Made by a program: the position numbers and the translations under genes. Below are positions 1 through 6,423 of a stretch of 64,000 nt of DNA, in pieces. Source of the DNA: Comamonas sp. 26 (GTDB lineage Bacteria > Pseudomonadota > Gammaproteobacteria > Burkholderiales > Burkholderiaceae_C); contig NZ_PEFL01000002.1 of NCBI RefSeq assembly GCF_002754475.1, positions 434,001 through 498,000 of the forward strand, given 5' to 3'. Every line of letters starts with the position of its first letter. Position 1 is the first letter of the stretch. The notes beneath the pieces are model-generated. The model was not told where the DNA came from and did not search any database. It was given only the letters and a program-made list of their open reading frames with translations.

Positions 1-207
1 CAGACACTTGCGTGTCGGCTGAAACAGCTCCAGCTTGCACTTGCGGTTAGCCTGAAATTTGGGCTGATCGTTCGTCACAGTCAGACAAGTGCAGTGCTCG
101 CGCAGCTCTTCAAATTCAGCGTCTGAAGCCGGACGGTCTAGCCATATCGTCACACGATCAGCCCCATATACAGGCGAACGAGACACCGCGTTGTTCTCGA
201 TAGTCAT
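1..207 (-). CDS. Probable replication protein of an accessory element, N-terminal part only
   Basis: Partial gene: it starts with ATG at 207 and runs off the left edge, giving 69 codons. The visible part reads as a structured protein beginning MTIENNAVSRSPVYGADRV and ending with the KLELFQPT stretch, a pattern that resembles the N-termini of replication initiation proteins of plasmids and filamentous phages. That resemblance is from memory and the catalytic part is outside the window, so the function is tentative. It follows the 299-aa gene (307-1206) in the same direction, consistent with one operon running left. The open frame with no stop and the ordinary codon use support it as coding. 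Confidence 0.5.
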   Translation of the reverse strand, partial: MTIENNAVSRSPVYGADRVTIWLDRPASDAEFEELREHCTCLTVTNDQPKFQANRKCKLELFQPTRKCL

Positions 208-306
208 AATGAGTCTTCTAGAGATTGGGGGGATGTTGCAGGTGTTGCGCGAAATCTGGCTTTGCTTGAGATAGCCGCAAATCACGCAACACGTGCAACA
301 CAGAGA

Positions 307-1206
307 TCACAGACGGTCACCGCGCAAATGGAAAGGCAATGCACCCAGGCGACGAGAGATGGTGCTTTTGTTGTAGCCCAAGGCTTCACCGATCTCCTCC
401 AACGACTTTTTCTCTTCACGCAGGCGATAGATTTCGCGATCCAGTCTGTCTGGAGAAACGCAGGGCAGGCAGTGGCGTTCAACGCGACCCTCAGCGTCCA
501 CGCGGATGTTTTCAATCACCGCACTGTGGCCCGTTGCCGCGAGAAAACTACCAGGGATGGGAGTGGCCATAACCGCCGATGAATAGCCCTTGTCAGGTTC
601 ACAGCGGCAGACTGTGAATACGCCGTTGAAGCAGGAAGACAAGTAGGCTTCTTCCTCTTTGCTGAAGCCCTGAAAGATAAAGATGATCAGCGCCCCCTTG
701 CCCGCTACAGCACGCTTGAATGCAGACAAATTAGCTTCGGACCAACGCGCCTTTTTGTTAGCAGCGGGGACAACCACGACATGACAGCCCTCTGCTTTCG
801 GCGGCCCCATGAGAGCACGGCCTTCTTGGCGGCGATAGTCGGGAGGAGTCGGCGTCTTAGGGACGATCACGGAGATATTGGCTTCGCCATCGACAAAACG
901 AGACACCTGAAATTTCAGATTACTTGCGGAAACATGATCAGCCGCGAATATCTCGACGTTCTTTTGCTGTTCTACAGGCAACCCGAAGATTGAGCCTGCC
1001 GCGCACAAGTCAGCCGCGATTCCATAGGCCACCAACGCTGAAGAAACACCTACACCTACCGAGACCCCGTAGCAGCGAGACTCCGCCAGAGGCAAGGATT
1101 TGTTAGAGACTGAAGATTCTGCCGAACCGCTGCTTTGCGCATCCTTCTTCACAGTTGGCACTGCTGGTTTTTGAGCATTGATTTCACTTGGATTAGATGT
1201 ATTCAT
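307..1206 (-). CDS. Unrecognised 299-aa element protein with C-terminal helix-turn-helix
   Basis: No confident family. The first 45 residues are Ser/Ala/Lys rich and probably disordered. The middle (about 47-240) alternates hydrophobic strands and helices (GVSVGVGVSSALVAYGIAAD, HVVVVPAANKK, ALIIFIFQGF) in a way that suggests a RecA-like or Rossmann-type core, but no intact Walker A motif is visible. The C-terminus (about 262-290) has a clear helix-turn-helix, SLEEIGEALGYNKSTISRRL, similar to the site of ParB/KorB-like or resolvase-type DNA binders. The start is ATG at 1206 with a good ribosome site (CAGGAG). It lies between the AlpA-like gene and the partial replication gene, so a role in copy control or element maintenance is possible. 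Confidence 0.6.
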   Translation of the reverse strand: MNTSNPSEINAQKPAVPTVKKDAQSSGSAESSVSNKSLPLAESRCYGVSVGVGVSSALVAYGIAADLCAAGSIFGLPVEQQKNVEIFAADHVSASNLKFQVSRFVDGEANISVIVPKTPTPPDYRRQEGRALMGPPKAEGCHVVVVPAANKKARWSEANLSAFKRAVAGKGALIIFIFQGFSKEEEAYLSSCFNGVFTVCRCEPDKGYSSAVMATPIPGSFLAATGHSAVIENIRVDAEGRVERHCLPCVSPDRLDREIYRLREEKKSLEEIGEALGYNKSTISRRLGALPFHLRGDRL

Positions 1207-1253
1207 GGGTAGTTAGCTCCTGGGTGGTAAAAAAATGGCAAAGTGAAGCCCCT

Positions 1254-1272
1254 GCACCTGTTGATCAGGTGC
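1254..1272. promoter_or_regulatory. Perfect 7-bp inverted repeat upstream of the 299-aa gene
   Basis: GCACCTG-ttgat-CAGGTGC lies in the 117-bp gap between the AlpA-like gene (ends 1324) and the 299-aa gene (starts 1206). It is a perfect palindrome with a 5-base loop and no T-run on either side, so an operator or mRNA hairpin is more likely than a terminator. The AlpA-like protein or the helix-turn-helix protein next to it are the natural candidates to bind it, but nothing in the sequence proves this. Confidence 0.35.
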
Positions 1273-1323
1273 ATACGGTATGAAAAATGGGGGGCTGTTC
1301 CGTGAGCCAGCACTAAGCTGGGA

Positions 1324-1779
1324 TCAGAACTTCGGTGGGTTTGCGATGAGTTCGCGGATGGCGGCACGAGACCAGCCGACTGAGCGGGGGCCAAGTTTTA
1401 CGCCTGCGGGATAGATGCCTTTGAGGACGCCGTCGTACCATGCCGCACGCGAGACCGGATATACCGTCAGAACGTCATTGAGACGTATATAGCCGTCGCT
1501 ATCCAGACAGATCATTGGAAACGGCTTGTGGACTGGATTTTTATAGCGGGCATCTCGGTCAAACTCAGCAGCACTCTCTGGAGTTATGGATGCCACCTGA
1601 ACCACCTGAGGTGTGTCCTGAAGTGCAGCCGTGGCGGTCTGAGTATCGAAGTGCAGGCTCTGCGACACCGTCGATTTACCCACACGCTTCAGCTGTTGGA
1701 AGGCGCGAGAACGAGCCGCCACAGAAGCTTGAGCGAACAACATACGGGGACCGCCGTTCGCGGAGAGGGGAGAATTCAT
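1324..1779 (-). CDS. AlpA-family DNA-binding regulator with long N-terminal extension
   Basis: The last 60 residues (about 92-151) match the AlpA/prophage regulatory pattern: IRLNDVLTVYPVSRAAWYDG, then GIYPAGVKLGPRSVGWSRA and a final ALI-like helix. This is a winged MerR-like helix-turn-helix used by phages and integrative elements to activate excision genes. AlpA proteins are usually 60-70 residues; here about 90 residues precede the domain and are Ala/Gln/Ser rich without a recognised fold. ATG at 1779 is the first in-frame start. The gene is flanked by two unrecognised element genes in the same direction. The regulator call is firm for the C-terminus; the target is unknown. Confidence 0.7.
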   Translation of the reverse strand: MNSPLSANGGPRMLFAQASVAARSRAFQQLKRVGKSTVSQSLHFDTQTATAALQDTPQVVQVASITPESAAEFDRDARYKNPVHKPFPMICLDSDGYIRLNDVLTVYPVSRAAWYDGVLKGIYPAGVKLGPRSVGWSRAAIRELIANPPKF

Positions 1780-1878
1780 GATGCAAGGCTTGGTGAGTGC
1801 TGATGCCTTGCATTCTGGAATTCGTTGGAAATCGTTGGAACTGGGAAAAATGAATTCCCACGTCGGTTTTTCAAATTT

Positions 1879-2727
1879 CTACGTGTGCGCCGCAGGAGAG
1901 GATTGTGCCGACTTCGCATTCTCTTCAAGCTTGGCTCGAATCTTCTTTACCTCTTCTTCACCGAGCCTCTGAACGGCGGTCACAAAAGCATTCTGTACAG
2001 TGCCACGATCACCCAGGTAAGAAACTCCATTTTCTTTACTAATGTCAGCAAGCGGCTGATACAACCCACTACCTTTCACCGAATCCGAGGACTTTTCTGG
2101 TGGCCAATCCGGGATGAATTTGTAGTGCTCAATGGCCATAAGCACCAAAAGCCGTGCCCAAGCTTTATTAAGCCTTTCGTTGCTGTTCTCAGCAGGTTTA
2201 GGGACCTGGGCCGACTCACCGCTGAAAGAGGATGCACACGTATCCTCTTCAAACTCAAAAGGAAGAGGTGGATTCAGTTCACTGAACTCTTCAGGAAAGT
2301 TAAAGCCTTTGAACAAAGCTCCAGTACGAACCTGCTCTACGAAATCGCGTAAAACGATATAAGTGCCATCTCCCGACTTACATTCATAGTCTTCTCCGGG
2401 GGCGATCCGGATGCCTTGAACATAAGTGATCCTCTGCTTCAATGTCTTGAGATGCGGACGAAAGTACTTATTGCGAGCATCATCAGCATCAAGCTTCGAG
2501 TAAGCAGGAGGATGTATGTCATGCAACAAGCAAATCGCTTCCTGAACCGAAGCAACGGGGCGATCCTGCCAAATTAGCCAGTCTGGTTTGTACTTCCACT
2601 CACTTGTTTGAGACTGCGGCGAATCGGTTGCAGTCACTCCAGATTTTGATAGTTCCACCTCAGAATCATCAGTCACCGTCTGATCAATCTGAGCATGTTC
2701 AAGTGATGTTGATCGCTTCGCAGGCAT
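1879..2727 (-). CDS. Unrecognised 282-aa accessory-element protein
   Basis: No family recognised. The N-terminus (1-45) is polar and probably disordered. A folded part follows (about 46-160) with KPDWLIWQDRPVASVQEAIC and a Tyr/Arg-rich stretch RPHLKTLKQRITYVQ. There is an acidic, Pro-rich linker and a helical C-terminus (about 180-282) rich in Glu/Lys. No signal peptide, membrane segment or metal-binding cysteines are seen. The WxDxPVxSxxEAxxLLxDIxP pattern recalls hypothetical proteins often found beside AlpA-like regulators on integrated elements. It is the first gene after the tRNA-Met, reading away from it, so it belongs to the integrated element rather than the core genome. Confidence 0.6.
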   Translation of the reverse strand: MPAKRSTSLEHAQIDQTVTDDSEVELSKSGVTATDSPQSQTSEWKYKPDWLIWQDRPVASVQEAICLLHDIHPPAYSKLDADDARNKYFRPHLKTLKQRITYVQGIRIAPGEDYECKSGDGTYIVLRDFVEQVRTGALFKGFNFPEEFSELNPPLPFEFEEDTCASSFSGESAQVPKPAENSNERLNKAWARLLVLMAIEHYKFIPDWPPEKSSDSVKGSGLYQPLADISKENGVSYLGDRGTVQNAFVTAVQRLGEEEVKKIRAKLEENAKSAQSSPAAHT

Positions 2728-3045
2728 GAAAATTTATAGGCTGTGAGTGGGCATTATTTCCCAACTATCTTGCTTCAAGCAACCAGCGAACTCCGTGTGC
2801 TTTTCTGCCTACTGGGAGGATGCACTGCTTAAAAATACAGCATCTTTGTAGGCATACCGCAGCACTTGCACTTGAGAAAAATTTCCAAAAAAGTCTCACT
2901 CAGGACCAGCCACTCGGACTAGCCATGTCCGAAGAAGTACAGCCACATCTTGCAAAATTCCGGAACCAAACCGGAACCAGGAATAAAAACAAAAAAGCTT
3001 GCTATGTTTTTTATAGCAAGCTTTTATTTATTTACAACAGTTTAA
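2728..3045. other. Gene-free junction between accessory element and tRNA-Met
   Basis: No convincing gene lies here. The strip is AT-rich, carries a short repeat CCGGAACCAAACCGGAACC near 2962 and ends in a hairpin at 2996-3026 (AAGCTTGCTAT, short loop, ATAGCAAGCTT, then T-rich sequence). It lies directly off the 3' end of tRNA-Met, where integrative elements normally insert, so it probably contains the element attachment end. The integrase is not on this side. Confidence 0.5.
2996..3026 (+). terminator. Hairpin next to tRNA-Met 3' end
   Basis: AAGCTTGCTAT pairs with ATAGCAAGCTT around a short T-rich loop, followed on the plus strand by TTTATTTATTT and preceded on the other strand by an A/T-rich run. 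It fits a bidirectional rho-independent terminator closing the tRNA-Met transcript, which reads leftward into it. Confidence 0.5.
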
Positions 3046-3122
3046 TGGTAGGGCGTGGCGGACTTGAACCGACGACCAAAGGATTATGAGTCCTCTGCTC
3101 TAACCAACTGAGCTAACGCCCC
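3046..3122 (-). tRNA. tRNA-Met (anticodon CAT)
   Basis: Read on the minus strand it folds as a 77-nt tRNA with encoded CCA: acceptor GGGGCGT/ACGCCCT, D-stem GCTC/GAGC, anticodon stem GAGGA/TCCTT with loop CTCATAA (anticodon CAT) and T-loop TTCAAGT. The anticodon could serve elongator Met or, if lysidine-modified, Ile; the body resembles elongator Met. Two weak pairs, G1-U72 and U50/C64, both involve bases in the 3' half, the part that an integrating element replaces. The 3' end faces the accessory element at 1-3045. Confidence 0.9.
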
Positions 3123-3174
3123 AGCACTGACAACAGCCGTGGCTGCCACCAGAAAAACTATGACATTGTAGGGC

Positions 3175-4182
3175 CTAACGCTTGTGGCTCAGGGCATTGC
3201 TCACCAATTTGGATGTGATGTCGACAATCTGGATCATCTTGTCGTAGTGCATGCGCGTGGGGCCGATCACACCCAGGGTGCCCACAACCTTACCGTCCAG
3301 CTCATAGGGAGCACTCACCACGGAGAGGTCTTCAAACGGGACGGTCTGGCTCTCGCCACCGATGTAAATTCGTACGCCATCGGCCTGATTGGAGAAATCC
3401 AGCAGGCGCAGAATTTGCGTTTTTTGCTCAAACAGATCAAAAGCGCGGCGCAGATTGCCCATGTCGCTGGAGAAATCACTGACCGACAGCAGGTTACGCT
3501 CGCCGGCAATCACCACGTCTTCCTGGTCATGGTTACCCATCACTTCAGAGCCCACATTCACGGCGGCCTGCATGAGGCTAGCGACTTCGCCTTGCAGTTG
3601 CTCGACTTCGGTCTGCAGCCTTGTTCTGACCTCTTCCATGGTCAAACCGGCGTAATGGTGATTGAGGAAATTCGAGGCTTCGATCAACTGCGAAGACTCA
3701 TAATCCACATCCGTAAAGATCACGCGGTTTTGCACATCGCCTTCGGGCGAGACGATGATGACCAGAAAGCGCCGCTCCGACAGGCGCACAAATTCAATGT
3801 GCTTGAAGACGGAGCTGCGGCGCGGCACCATGACCACGCCCACAAACTGGGAGAGGTTGGAGAGCAGGTTAGCCGCATTGGCGATCACCTTCTGCGGCTG
3901 CTCATGGATCAGCCCGGGCGTGATGAGGTTGGAGCGGTCCACCGTCAGCATGGTGTCGACAAACAGTCGATACCCTCTTGCGGTAGGCACGCGGCCTGCG
4001 GATGTGTGCGGGCTGATGATCAACCCCATTTCTTCCAGATCGGCCATCACATTGCGGATGGTGGCAGGCGACAATTCAAGCCCGGATGCACGCGAAAGAG
4101 TGCGCGAGCCGACTGGTTGACCATCAGCGATGTAACGCTCAATCAGCGCTTTCAGCAATAACTTGGCACGTTCGTCGAGCAT
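3175..4182 (-). CDS. hrcA: Heat-inducible transcription repressor HrcA
   Basis: HrcA represses groESL/dnaK-type chaperone operons by binding the CIRCE inverted repeat and is kept active by GroEL. The 335-aa length is normal. The N-terminal winged helix is clear ([20 protein letters not shown], then [20 protein letters not shown] and [20 protein letters not shown]), and the C-terminal dimer/GAF-like part includes [17 protein letters not shown]. No CIRCE repeat is seen upstream. Instead the start codon (ATG at 4182) lies only 9 bp from the stop of a phage serine recombinase in the same direction, so the native promoter has been displaced. Expression probably depends on read-through or a promoter inside phage DNA. 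Confidence 0.97.
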   Translation of the reverse strand: MLDERAKLLLKALIERYIADGQPVGSRTLSRASGLELSPATIRNVMADLEEMGLIISPHTSAGRVPTARGYRLFVDTMLTVDRSNLITPGLIHEQPQKVIANAANLLSNLSQFVGVVMVPRRSSVFKHIEFVRLSERRFLVIIVSPEGDVQNRVIFTDVDYESSQLIEASNFLNHHYAGLTMEEVRTRLQTEVEQLQGEVASLMQAAVNVGSEVMGNHDQEDVVIAGERNLLSVSDFSSDMGNLRRAFDLFEQKTQILRLLDFSNQADGVRIYIGGESQTVPFEDLSVVSAPYELDGKVVGTLGVIGPTRMHYDKMIQIVDITSKLVSNALSHKR

Positions 4183-4191
4183 GATTTCATT

Positions 4192-4779
4192 TTACTTACG
4201 AAGCACTCGTTTAACCCAGCGCCCCCTACCCTCATGCCGATAAATGTGATCCCGTAGACACGCGATCGACACCCCCATCATCTCAGCCAGGACGCGCTGT
4301 AGATACCAACCCGAGCGCCAAGCGAGAACAATCTCAGCTACTTCGGACTCAGAAAAGTATCTTTTCCTCCCCCAAGTCTTACCAGCCGCACGCGCAGCGA
4401 TCTGACCAGCAAGACACCGTTCCCGTATCAATTCCCGCTCAAATTCCGCAAATGCAGAAAGCATGTGAAGAAACATGCGCCCATGGGGACTATCAGTCTC
4501 TATTGACTCGGTAAGCGAGCGAAAAGCCACACCCCGCGAACGCAACAACTCAAAGACTCGCACAAACTGCGAAACAGACCGAGCCAGCCTGTCGAGCTTG
4601 TAAACAACCAAAACATCGCCCTTCTTTAGCTCAGCAAGGAGCCGATCCAACTCAGGCCGATCACGAACAGCGGAACGCTTTTCTTGAACAATATTTTTAA
4701 TACCAGCGCGCTTAAATGCAGCCAGTTGAGCAGTCATGTTTTGATCAAGTGTCGAAACACGAGCGTAGCCAATCAGCAT
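4192..4779 (-). CDS. Serine recombinase (resolvase/invertase type) of the prophage
   Basis: A 195-aa small serine recombinase. The catalytic domain starts MLIGYARVSTLDQN with the nucleophile Ser at residue 9, and has the conserved VYKLDRLARS segment and the helix E region ERELIRERC. The C-terminus (about 145-185) is a helix-turn-helix (EIVLAWRSG...LAEMMGVSIACLRDHI). ATG at 4779 is chosen because the YARVS motif follows at once and a GGGGGG ribosome site precedes it. It stops 9 bp before hrcA. Small serine recombinases invert, resolve or integrate DNA; here integration of the phage is plausible, and the 34-bp array directly upstream is a candidate binding site. Its length and C-terminal variation differ a little from Tn3 resolvases. 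Confidence 0.9.
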   Translation of the reverse strand: MLIGYARVSTLDQNMTAQLAAFKRAGIKNIVQEKRSAVRDRPELDRLLAELKKGDVLVVYKLDRLARSVSQFVRVFELLRSRGVAFRSLTESIETDSPHGRMFLHMLSAFAEFERELIRERCLAGQIAARAAGKTWGRKRYFSESEVAEIVLAWRSGWYLQRVLAEMMGVSIACLRDHIYRHEGRGRWVKRVLRK

Positions 4780-4824
4780 GAAATCCCCCCTAGTTTTATG
4801 AGCGGATTTTGTCCCTTCGGGTAC

Positions 4825-4850
4825 GTACTGCGCCCGCACTGGTGCCCCTG
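4825..4850. repeat. Left arm of 26-bp inverted repeat framing the 34-bp array
   Basis: The 26 bases from 4825 to 4850 (starting GTACTGCG, ending GTGCCCCTG) are the reverse complement of 5111-5136 with only two mismatches. The repeat starts 45 bp upstream of the recombinase start codon and immediately precedes the first array unit. Confidence 0.9.
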
Positions 4851-4853
4851 TAA

Positions 4854-5108
4854 CCTCATGTCTCTCCGTGGCTCAGGAACCCTGTAGCCTCATGTCTCTC
4901 CGTGGTTGAGCAACCGTGTAGCCTCATGTCGTTCCGTGGTTGAGCAACCTCATAACCTCATGTCAATCCGTGGTTCTGTAAACAGTAACCTCATGTCTTT
5001 CCGTGGTTTGAGAACGCTCTAACCTCATGTCTCTCCGTGGCTCACGAACGCTCTAACCTCATGTCGTTCCGTGGCTCAGGAACCCTGTAGCCTCATGTCG
5101 TTCCGTGG
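4854..5108. repeat. Array of eight 34-bp direct repeats
   Basis: The core CCTCATGTCnnTCCGTGG occurs eight times, starting at 4854, 4888, 4922, 4956, 4989, 5023, 5057 and 5091. The spacing is 34 bp except one step of 33. The 18-bp core is nearly invariant apart from two central bases; the 16-bp linkers vary but are related (for example CTCAGGAACCCTGTAG and TTGAGCAACCGTGTAG). The array fills the gap between the replication gene stop (5160) and the recombinase start (4779) and is framed by inverted repeats. It resembles iterons or a multi-site recombinase platform. It is not CRISPR: the linkers are similar to one another and the core is too short. Confidence 0.95.
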
Positions 5109-5110
5109 TT

Positions 5111-5136
5111 CAGGGGCACCAGCGCGGACGCAGTAC
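5111..5136. repeat. Right arm of 26-bp inverted repeat framing the 34-bp array
   Basis: Begins CAGGGGCACCAG and ends GCAGTAC; it pairs with 4825-4850 with two mismatches. It directly follows the last array core and ends 23 bp before the stop codon of the replication gene. With its partner it could fold the whole array into a large cruciform or hairpin in single-stranded phage DNA. Confidence 0.9.
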
Positions 5137-5159
5137 AGCAGCTACGCTGCACAAAATCC

Positions 5160-6107
5160 TTAGTGAACTGTTCCAGGTATATCGATGGGTTTCGGCTCAG
5201 TCACAAGCCAATACCGGGCACCCTCAAAGCGTTCGAGGGTCAGGCGATGGGACACGATGACCTCACCCTCTGCACACTCAAAAGTCATTTCGATCATGTC
5301 TTGCAGGGATGCACCCCAGATGCGGATTTTTTCAGCCTTTGGCATGGAGGTGACACCATTGCCGTTATGGCTCCTGCTGTACCTGCTGGAATGGCCAGGA
5401 GCGTCCGCATAGTCCTTAGTGATGTACTTGGACACGTAAGAAGCAATCTTGGCAATGGAGCGCTGTTTGATGCGTCCTTGGGGAGTCTTGCGACCACCAA
5501 CGAAGCACAAGCCATTGTCCTTACCAACGATGGAGCGCCAGACCTTAGTGCCGAGTTCCCAGCCTTTGACTTTGACGTCCTTGTGCACAGCGTGCTTGGG
5601 GAGTTTGTGGCATGCGATGTGGACATGCATGGCCCCCCTATCCTGCCTCTCAAAACTCGCACAGTAGACGAAGCGTCCACCGAGCGCGCTTTTCATGCGA
5701 CGAACCCATTCTTTGAAGTGCTTTTTGCAGAGATCACGGTCTTCTTGATTTTCCCGGTAGGTCAACGTGAGCAGCTCATTCAAGCCGTTGGCTTTGATGA
5801 ACCAGCGGCAGGCAGATTTGGCCCTGTTCGCGTTCTGTTCAAGCTTCTTAAGGCGACGGGCTTCCTTGTCCTCTTCGATCTCTCTCTCACGCCATTCGCG
5901 CTCTTCACCATCCCACTGAGAGAGGTAGGCTTCCTCATCAAACGGAGGGGGCGCGATCTTGTCGGTTTCAGACCAGGTGATGACATTGCGGAAAGAGATT
6001 TCCCGATGGCCATTGACGCGCTTGACATACACATCCCAAGAGTCTTCATGGACTTCGCCTTGAATGACTATGCGTTCCCCGGTAGGGGCAGTTATGATTC
6101 TCTCCAT
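5160..6107 (-). CDS. HUH-type rolling-circle replication initiation protein of the inovirus
   Basis: Nicks the viral strand to start rolling-circle replication. The 315-aa protein has the three motifs of HUH endonucleases in order: motif 1 LLTLTYRENQED (about 112-123), motif 2 AMHVHIACHKL with the two metal-binding histidines at 161 and 163, and motif 3 YVSKYITKDY with Tyr224 and Tyr228, the candidate nucleophiles. An acidic, coiled region (65-95) precedes the domain. ATG at 6107 gives MERIIT. It replaces the pII protein of M13-type phages, as in many proteobacterial inoviruses. It lies downstream of Zot across a structured gap and upstream of the 34-bp array, in the same direction. Confidence 0.85.
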   Translation of the reverse strand: MERIITAPTGERIVIQGEVHEDSWDVYVKRVNGHREISFRNVITWSETDKIAPPPFDEEAYLSQWDGEEREWREREIEEDKEARRLKKLEQNANRAKSACRWFIKANGLNELLTLTYRENQEDRDLCKKHFKEWVRRMKSALGGRFVYCASFERQDRGAMHVHIACHKLPKHAVHKDVKVKGWELGTKVWRSIVGKDNGLCFVGGRKTPQGRIKQRSIAKIASYVSKYITKDYADAPGHSSRYSRSHNGNGVTSMPKAEKIRIWGASLQDMIEMTFECAEGEVIVSHRLTLERFEGARYWLVTEPKPIDIPGTVH

Positions 6108-6135
6108 TGCAGCTACTCCAATTAGTTGCGATCAC

Positions 6136-6174
6136 GAGTCCGAACGGTTCCAGCCGTTGCGGGCTCTTTTTTTT
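6136..6174 (+). terminator. Hairpin with T8 tail, antisense to the phage operon
   Basis: GAGTCCGAACGG pairs with CCGTTGCGGGCTC around a short loop and is followed by TTTTTTTT on the plus strand. This is a textbook rho-independent terminator shape, but it points against the zot-rep genes, which read leftward. It may stop antisense transcripts or be an origin hairpin. Confidence 0.6.
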
Positions 6175-6241
6175 CCTACAGATTCAATCAGCGCCCAGAG
6201 GCAAAACGATCTCTTGTTCTAAGTTGAGGTATGAATAAATT

Positions 6242-6262
6242 AGGCACGCGCTGCGCGCGTGC
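6242..6262. repeat. Perfect GC-rich hairpin in the prophage intergenic region
   Basis: GGCACGCGC-tgc-GCGCGTGCC: nine perfect pairs and a 3-base loop, followed by a GCCTGC...GCAGGC pair. There is no T-run, so it is not a terminator. The place and strength fit an ssDNA-phage origin or packaging hairpin. Confidence 0.6.
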
Positions 6263-6423
6263 CTGCCCGTCCGCTTCGCTGCCCGTGCAGGCCCGCTGCA
6301 CAGCTTGTGCCACAACCACCGCAGTGAGAGATACGAGCCCATTAGGGAGTTGAGTGCAGAGGTGCTCTTGGCCGCACGGCCAGCCCATGCAGCCGCAAGC
6401 TTCGCTTACGTCCACAAGGGCCA

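Larger units (their letters stand above)
6108..6423. other. Structured intergenic region of the prophage, candidate origin
   Basis: No convincing gene. It holds at least two strong hairpins: GAGTCCGAACGG / CCGTTGCGGGCTC (6136-6166) followed by eight T on the plus strand, and GGCACGCGC-tgc-GCGCGTGCC (6242-6262), followed by more GC-rich pairs (GCCTGC/GCAGGC). In M13-type phages the gap between gene I/IV and gene II carries the plus and minus strand origins and packaging signal; the position here, between zot and rep, is equivalent. A 79-codon open frame (6188-6427) overlaps the zot stop but looks like chance. Confidence 0.5.

Noticed and set aside
1203..1394. 63-codon minus-strand frame between the AlpA-like and 299-aa genes
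   Set aside because: It overlaps the AlpA-like gene and the inverted repeat, and has no ribosome site or protein-like pattern.
2820..3089. 89-codon plus-strand frame running into the tRNA-Met
   Set aside because: Its C-terminus (GRGGLEPTTKGL) is translated antisense tRNA, a common artefact; no ribosome site or homology pattern.
4150..4260. CIRCE element for HrcA near hrcA
   Set aside because: No TTAGCACTC-N9-GAGTGCTAA pattern is present in or near the hrcA upstream region.
4854..5108. CRISPR array
   Set aside because: The repeat core is only 18 bp, the 16-bp linkers resemble each other, there is no leader or cas gene, and the array is framed by inverted repeats.
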